This document shows, piece after piece, positions 59,102 through 64,000 of a stretch of 64,000 nucleotides of DNA; the first letter of the stretch is position 1; each line of letters opens with the position of its first letter. The notes beneath the pieces were generated by a model. The model worked only from the letters and a program-made list of their open reading frames with translations, had not been told where the DNA came from and made no database searches. The position numbers were made by a program, and so were the translations under genes. This stretch comes from Naematelia aurantialba (taxonomy: Eukaryota > Basidiomycota > Tremellomycetes > Tremellales > Naemateliaceae). The stretch covers positions 1,674,001-1,738,000 of the forward strand of contig JAKFAO010000006.1 in the NCBI GenBank assembly GCA_021527695.1. Reading direction: 5' to 3'.

Positions 59102-60431
59102 ATGGGCAGGTCTCTACGAGCTGGCGTTCACGTCCCCCTGCCGACCTTCTTTGACGAGCACGAGGAGCTCGACTTGGAGAGCTTCGCGGAGCATGTGACT
59201 TGTAAGGGAGAAGGTAACCCGTAGGTATAGCTCTGACGATTGTCAAGATACTGCTAAGCGGGGCATCCTCCCCGTCGTTTGTGGATCCATGGGAGAGGCA
59301 GTACATCTGTCTCATGAGGAGCGAGCAACACTTGTCAAGACGGCGCGAAAGGCGCTGGACGAAGCAGGCCTAAACAGCATACCCATAATGGCAGGTATTG
59401 GAGCGGCTAGCACACGCGAATGTGTACAGCTCGCCAAAGAGTGAGCTCTTGTCTCGAAGGAGCTCAAGAAATACAGAGCGGCGGCGGCTGGGGCGGATCA
59501 TGCGATCCTCATCACTGGAGGTTACTACGCAGGAGCGCTCATCAAAGAGCCCGCGCTTATCAAAAAGTTTTACGTGGACGTATCCAATGCATCACCGATA
59601 CCGGTGTAAGTCTCTAGTTCGCTCCGGTGAGGGGGACCTAGCTGAGGCCAACCGTAGGTTGATGTACAATTTTCCAGCCGTGACTGGCGGGATCGACATG
59701 ACCAGCGACCTCGTCGAAGATATCGCCAAGTCGGCGCCTAATATCTGCGGAATCAAGTTGACGTCAGTCGTGACAGCTTGATTGTGCTGGCAACTGATAT
59801 CGCGCAGATGTGGTGCGGTGGGAAAGCTCACAAGGATCGCGGGTGTGGTAAACGCCCCATCATTCGCAACGGACTACCCTAGGCGAGACCCCACAGCACC
59901 GTGAGTCCAAGTGTACCGCTCACTCGCTGATCGTCAGCTTCCTTGTCCTGGACGGATTCATCGACTTTTTACTGCCTTCCATGGCTGCGGGGGCATCTGG
60001 AACCATTACAGGTGTTCCAAACTTCGCACCTGTAAGCTTGTGATAATGACACAGACTCATTCTCGTCAGTTGACGTGTGTCAAACTCTGGGACCTGTGCC
60101 GAGCGTCAATCCCTGGCGATTCGTCTGCAATGAAGAAAGCACAGGACTTGCAGCATCTCGTTTCGCGAGCGGATTGGGCTGCCTCAAATGCAAACGTGAG
60201 ATATTTCAACCAGGAGCATGGCTAAAGGAGTGCCAGATTCCGGGAATGAAACGCCTTCTGCAACACCTCTTTGGCTGCGGTCCTCTCCCGAGAGGGCCGC
60301 TGGGACTCATGAAAGAGGAGGATGCCAAGCGACTGCTCATTGAGCACCCCGATATCCTCGCGATTCTTGCCTTGGAGAAAGAATTAGAATCGGAATGGCG
60401 AGTAAGGGAAGCCACTAATGGCGTGCATTGA
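59102..60431 (+). CDS. DapA-family aldolase/lyase (dihydrodipicolinate synthase-like)
   Basis: Class I aldolase TIM barrel. ATG 59102 opens MGRSLRAGVHVPLPTFFDEH, EELDLESFAEHVT. Next is PVVCGSMGEAVHLSHEERAT, the GTTGE-type pyruvate-binding turn, SIPIMAGIGAASTRECVQLA, and AGADHAILITGGYYAGALIK. The catalytic Tyr is in LMYNFPAVTGGIDMTSDL and the Schiff-base Lys in NICGIKLT. CGAVGKLTRIAG, FLVLDGFIDFLLPSMAAGAS and GTITGVPNFAP follow. The C-terminus reads GPLPRGPLGLMKEEDAKRLL, ending ATNGVH at 60431. Fungal members are often 4-hydroxy-2-oxoglutarate aldolase-like rather than lysine-biosynthetic, since fungi use the aminoadipate route. About seven introns. Confidence 0.9.
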
Positions 60432-60629
60432 GCGATCGACCCGCAGGAATATTCATCATCATGCACAATTGGAGCGGAGTGACATTGACAGGACTCACAT
60501 GGGGCCTCAATTTAAAATGCACCATGTAATGTTCGCCCACTGATTCTTGCTTTATTGGCCGTTGTCTGGCTTCTTTTTGCATCGGTACAAACCGACCTTG
60601 CCTACTCCGATACATGCATGGCATAACGT

Positions 60630-62168
60630 CTAGCAGAGGTTCAATTGAATCCTAGTCTCATCCTTCCCACAATCTCCTTCATCCTCCTCGACGAGGGCCG
60701 GAATCGGCTTATTGGCGAGTGGCGTGAGGCGGAATGCGTGTCGCCTGTCGCCTACAGGATAGTCGAGGGTCTGTGAATGGTTGGTGACTCTCTGGTCCCA
60801 CACGAGGACGGTGCCAGCCTCGTATCGCACACGGCACGAGAAGTCTTGACGGGTGGCGATATGGTTGTACAGGAAGTTGAGGAGATAATCAGACTCTTCC
60901 TTGTCGAAGCCCACAATATACTTCGTGTACACAGGGTTCACATCTGCTCAAGTAAGTCCTGAGAACGAATGTGATGGGAGTAAACACCCGCTTACACAAA
61001 GCCTTCTTCTTTGTCACAGGGTGGACAATGACAACTGGGTGCTCCGTCTTCAGAGTGGCGCGGCGCATGACCGCCTTGTCGCCATTCTTCAACTCGGCCG
61101 CCACTCCGTCGTCGTTGCTGTGCACTGCAGTGAGGCCCTCCAGACGTCTCCTAAACTTTGGAGACAAGGATTCGAATGCTCGAACAGACTACACGTGCTT
61201 AGTGTTCTGCACTTGGCAATGTTTTGAAGCCACTAACTGAACTGATCAAAGTATCTCCACCGGCAGTAGATGGCGACTCTAGCATGCAGATGAAGGTCGT
61301 CCCAGGAGGCTGAGACTCTGGAGACTGGTCCGTGTGCCATTGGATAGGAGAGCGCCCCGCCCACGACTTGCGAACGCGTAGGTCACTAGGAGCAGTCGGT
61401 ACTTTCATCACTACTGCGAATAGGTCCGACTCACTCTTTGTGGTCGTAGATGATCATGTGCTCCTCAGACCCAGCTAGCGGGTGAGGGGCCCAGCCGTGA
61501 ATATGCAGTGGTCCAAAGTGACTGAGGATGATCCGATTTAGAGGGTGTGTTTTGTAACGGGGAACAAACCCACCTGACAATCTGCTTCTGCCTCTGAAAG
61601 CCAAGTCCGCCAAAGTCTTGATCGCGAAAGACCAGGGCGCCACGCTGTGCAGCTATTAAGATTGAATCAGCTTTGACACCTCGGAATATTTTGCACTGAC
61701 TGAGCAAAGCTAGCTCGTCGAGTCCGGCATCATTCAGTTCGGATAGCTGGACACCGTGAATCCTTGGTGACATCAGCTGCAACCAGTGCATTTTTTTCCG
61801 TATAGCTCACTCTGTCCCAACATGTGGAGACAGGTCGAACTAAAGGATGTCAGCGAGGAGCTTGTATCATGACCTGGTATCGCTCACACTTTTCGTGGCA
61901 TCTTTAAGCAGGTTAGGGAACGCTGGATCTGCGCGATGGCCAGGATCATAGTGATCGAAGGCTCCGATGTCTTCTACCTTCTCAAGGGGATCATAGAATG
62001 CTTCTCCTAGTAAGTTGCGGTTCCCTGGGAAGATGGCCAAGTCTTACGCATGTAGTCGGGGTAGAGTGGGGTGCCATCCTCGTTCTTCGGCCGTGAGAGG
62101 TGTGTTTTCGTGACCTCTTTGAGAGATGCCATGTGGTCGGAAGATGTTTGAGCAACGGCAACGGGCAT
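60630..62168 (-). CDS. TauD/TfdA-family Fe(II)/2-oxoglutarate dioxygenase
   Basis: ATG 62168 opens MPVAVAQTSSDHMASLKEVT. The next exons give NEDGTPLYPDYM, VEDIGAFDHYDPGHRADPAF, FRGVKADSILIAAQRGALVF with RDQDFGGLGFQRQKQIV, and HFGPLHIHGWAPHPLAGSEE. The metal H-x-D is in SPIQWHTDQSPESQPPGTTF, then STAGGDTLI, NPVYTKYIVGFDKEESDYLL. The distal His and Arg are in DQRVTNHSQTLDYPVGDRRH and AFRLTPLA. It ends IQLNLC at 60630. All four ligand/cosubstrate residues are present. Members release sulfite from taurine-like sulfonates or open other small acids. It is divergent from the adjoining MFS gene and convergent with the DapA-family gene, as in a shared pathway. Confidence 0.9.
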
Positions 62169-62295
62169 TTTACAAAATCTGATGTTTTGGTGCTGAGCCT
62201 GAGTTGATAGTCGCGCGAGTGTGGAGTCTATACAAACTTTGGTGATTGTCATCTTTGTGCACAAGTTCCGGCAGGAGCAGAAATGGAGGGAGTAA

Positions 62296-62305
62296 GCGGT
62301 ACCGC
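62296..62305. promoter_or_regulatory. GCGGTACCGC palindrome in the dioxygenase/transporter promoter
   Basis: Perfect 10-bp palindrome with inverted CGG/CCG triplets separated by two bases, in the 344-base divergent promoter (62169-62512). It is followed by a run of cgctcccccc-type units to about 62345. A second candidate site for a Zn2Cys6 regulator of the cluster. Confidence 0.5.
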
Positions 62306-62512
62306 CGCCGCTCCTCCCGCTCCCCCCGCTCCCCCCGCTCTTGTCCGCTCTCTTTCTGCTCTTGGCCGCTCCAAGTCCGCGCGCACTTACCCGCTCGAAA
62401 TCCCAGAGTCCCAGATGTGGAAAACTTGAAAGATAACCCCTTCTTCGTCGCGAGGGATATAAACTCAACATGAGCAGCTTCCCAGTCGGTCCTTTATTCC
62501 GACGCTGACACG

Positions 62513-64000
62513 ATGTCTGACTCATCATTGGAGGGCAAAGGCGATCTCTACAATGAACCGGCTATCCGCGAGGCAGCGACTGACGAGTACGAGCAATTCC
62601 TTGATCTCGAGCGACGCATGGCTGGCAAGGGTCATCGCACGCTCTTGAGGAAATGTGAGCGTCTTGGCCGTTTCAAACTGACTGTGTGTAGTGGACTGGC
62701 GTTTACTTCCAACACTCTCGGTCCTGTATCTGCTTTGCTCGCTCGACAAGAGCAATGCGAGTAACGCCAAGCTGTACGGCTTTCTCACCGATGTCGGTAT
62801 GAGCTCTGAGCAGTTCAATCTGGCTCTCACCGTTCTCTTCTTCACCTACGGCCTGTTCGAGCCTGTCTGCAATGTTGCCCTTCGCCGTCTTGGTCCAAGA
62901 ATCTGGTTCCCCATTGCCGTGACGAGCTGGGGTCTGATTTCGACGCTCACCTGTGTGGTCAAGAGTTACGGCGGCTATATCGGTATTCGACTGGCCCTCG
63001 GTGCTGCGGAAGCAACCATGTATCCAGGAGGTTACCTAATCTTGTCCATGTGGTATAAACCCAAGGAGTTGGCTACCCGAATGGCGATCTTTTACGGGGC
63101 CAACACTGCTGCGGGTATGTAACCGTTGTTTAGTGATTAGCTGTGTTTTGACTTGCCTTAGGTGCTTTTGGAGGCGTGATCGCATATGGCGTTGGAAATC
63201 TGGACTACGTCAATGGTTGGCGGGCCTGGCGCTGGCTCTTCCTGGTACGCTCCGTTCCAGGAAGCTTATCGGTGTTGACGTCTCGCAGGTGGAGGGAGTC
63301 ATCACCGTTTTCTTTGGCCTGGCGTCCCATTTCCTGCTCCCCTCCTTCCCTCATAGTTACAAGGCCACCAGCCACACCTGGCTTACCCCCGATGAGGCTC
63401 TCTACGCACGTCTCCGTACCAAATACGCCAACGGACCCCACGCGCCCACCTATGTATTCCAATGGAGCGATGTCATTGCGGCCGCGAAAGACCGAAAGAC
63501 CTGGTTGATGTAAGTCGCTCTTTGGTTTTGATGAGAATGCAATTGTCTGACTGGCTTACAGGATGATGATGTTCTGGTGGGGAGGATCGATCCCAACCTA
63601 CTCTCTGTCCTACACCTTACCAACAATGGTGAGTTGCCACTCGGTGGGCATCGAATTAACGACATTCAGGTCAAAAACCTTGGCTACACAGCTATTCGTG
63701 CCCAGGCTCTTACAACCCCGCCCTATATTTTTGCGACTGCCGTTTGCGTAACAGTCGGTGTCCTGTCGGATCGGTACAAGAGGCGCTATGTCGCCATCAT
63801 GTCGGCGTACACGCTCGGTTTGGTGTGAGTGCGCTCTAGACTTCGGGTGCCGCTGCTGACGTCTGTCAGTGGTATCATCCTGTTATGGATCACCGTTCAC
63901 TATACCCATCTCAGCGGGGTCAGCTACTTTGCCATTTTTCTCGCAGCTGCTGGATACGCTGCCCAAGCTCCTATCGTAAGTAATGCTCTAGGCAAAGCGG
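62513..64000 (+). CDS. MFS transporter, Dal5/allantoate permease family (partial at right edge)
   Basis: ATG 62513 opens MSDSSLEGKGDLYNEPAIRE. The ACS-family pattern follows: MDWRLLPTLSVLYLLCSLDK, SNASNAKLYGFLTDVGMSSE, FNLALTVLFFTYGLFEPVCN, LRRLGPRIWFPIAVTSWGLI, and GIRLALGAAEATMYPGGYLI. After these come LSMWYKPKELATRMAIFYGA, GGVIAYGVGNLDYVNGWRAW, FLLPSFPHSYKATSHTWLTP, IFATAVCVTVGVLSDRYKRR and GIILLWITVHYTH. The reading runs into the window end, so the last helices are missing. Introns are short and phases fit. It is probably the importer for the substrate of the neighbouring dioxygenase and aldolase; that is inference. Confidence 0.9.

Overview
This window is nuclear DNA of a fungus. The genes are compact and GC-rich, cut by many short introns (mostly about 40-70 bases, GTRNGY donors, CTGAC/CTGAT branch sites just before the acceptor). 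The gene content (a Cryptococcus-type GT69 CAP59/CMT1-like mannosyltransferase, Dal5-type transporters, several Zn2Cys6 regulators) suits a basidiomycete yeast of the Tremellomycetes, possibly Trichosporonales. The taxonomic call is inference; there is no rRNA or mitochondrial marker here. Gene ends given below come from start and stop codons that I read; internal splice sites were placed by eye.

Layout. 1-18.3 kb is a housekeeping block: ERV14/cornichon (partial), an RRM protein, NOP16, an MDR-type dehydrogenase with a microsatellite-swollen intron, a HEN1-type small-RNA methyltransferase, two low-complexity proteins, V-ATPase subunit D (VMA8) and, divergently, SAGA subunit SPT8. 18.9-36 kb is accessory and metabolic: a Zn2Cys6 regulator, a PhyH dioxygenase, a secreted serine carboxypeptidase, a pair of inverted paralogous FAD oxidoreductases (DAO type) that bracket a GT69 mannosyltransferase and a small four-TM protein, and a repeat-rich convergent interval.

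About 36.1-46.9 kb is the exceptional part. I read it as a large Mutator-like DNA transposon. One strand carries a continuous multi-exon reading frame with an AT-hook, an intact D-D-E MULE transposase core, a SWIM zinc finger, a ubiquitin-specific protease (C19) domain with its Cys and His boxes, and a C-terminal Ulp1/adenain-like (C48) protease with H-D-C residues. The other strand carries a Cys-rich coiled-coil protein. Both ends hold arrays of the same ~20-bp degenerate repeat in inverted orientation. A transposase joined to both a deubiquitinase-like and a deSUMOylase-like protease is the best candidate for an undescribed system here.

47-64 kb is a second accessory block: a Dal5-type MFS transporter, a Zn2Cys6 regulator, an arrestin-like protein, and then a probable catabolic cluster. 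The cluster comprises a Zn2Cys6 regulator, a PuuE/NodB-type polysaccharide deacetylase-allantoinase-like hydrolase, a DapA-family lyase, a TauD-type dioxygenase and a second Dal5-type transporter running off the right edge. Its two divergent promoters each carry CGG...CCG palindromes, one a perfect 11+1+11 inverted repeat, that look like binding sites for a Gal4-type regulator.
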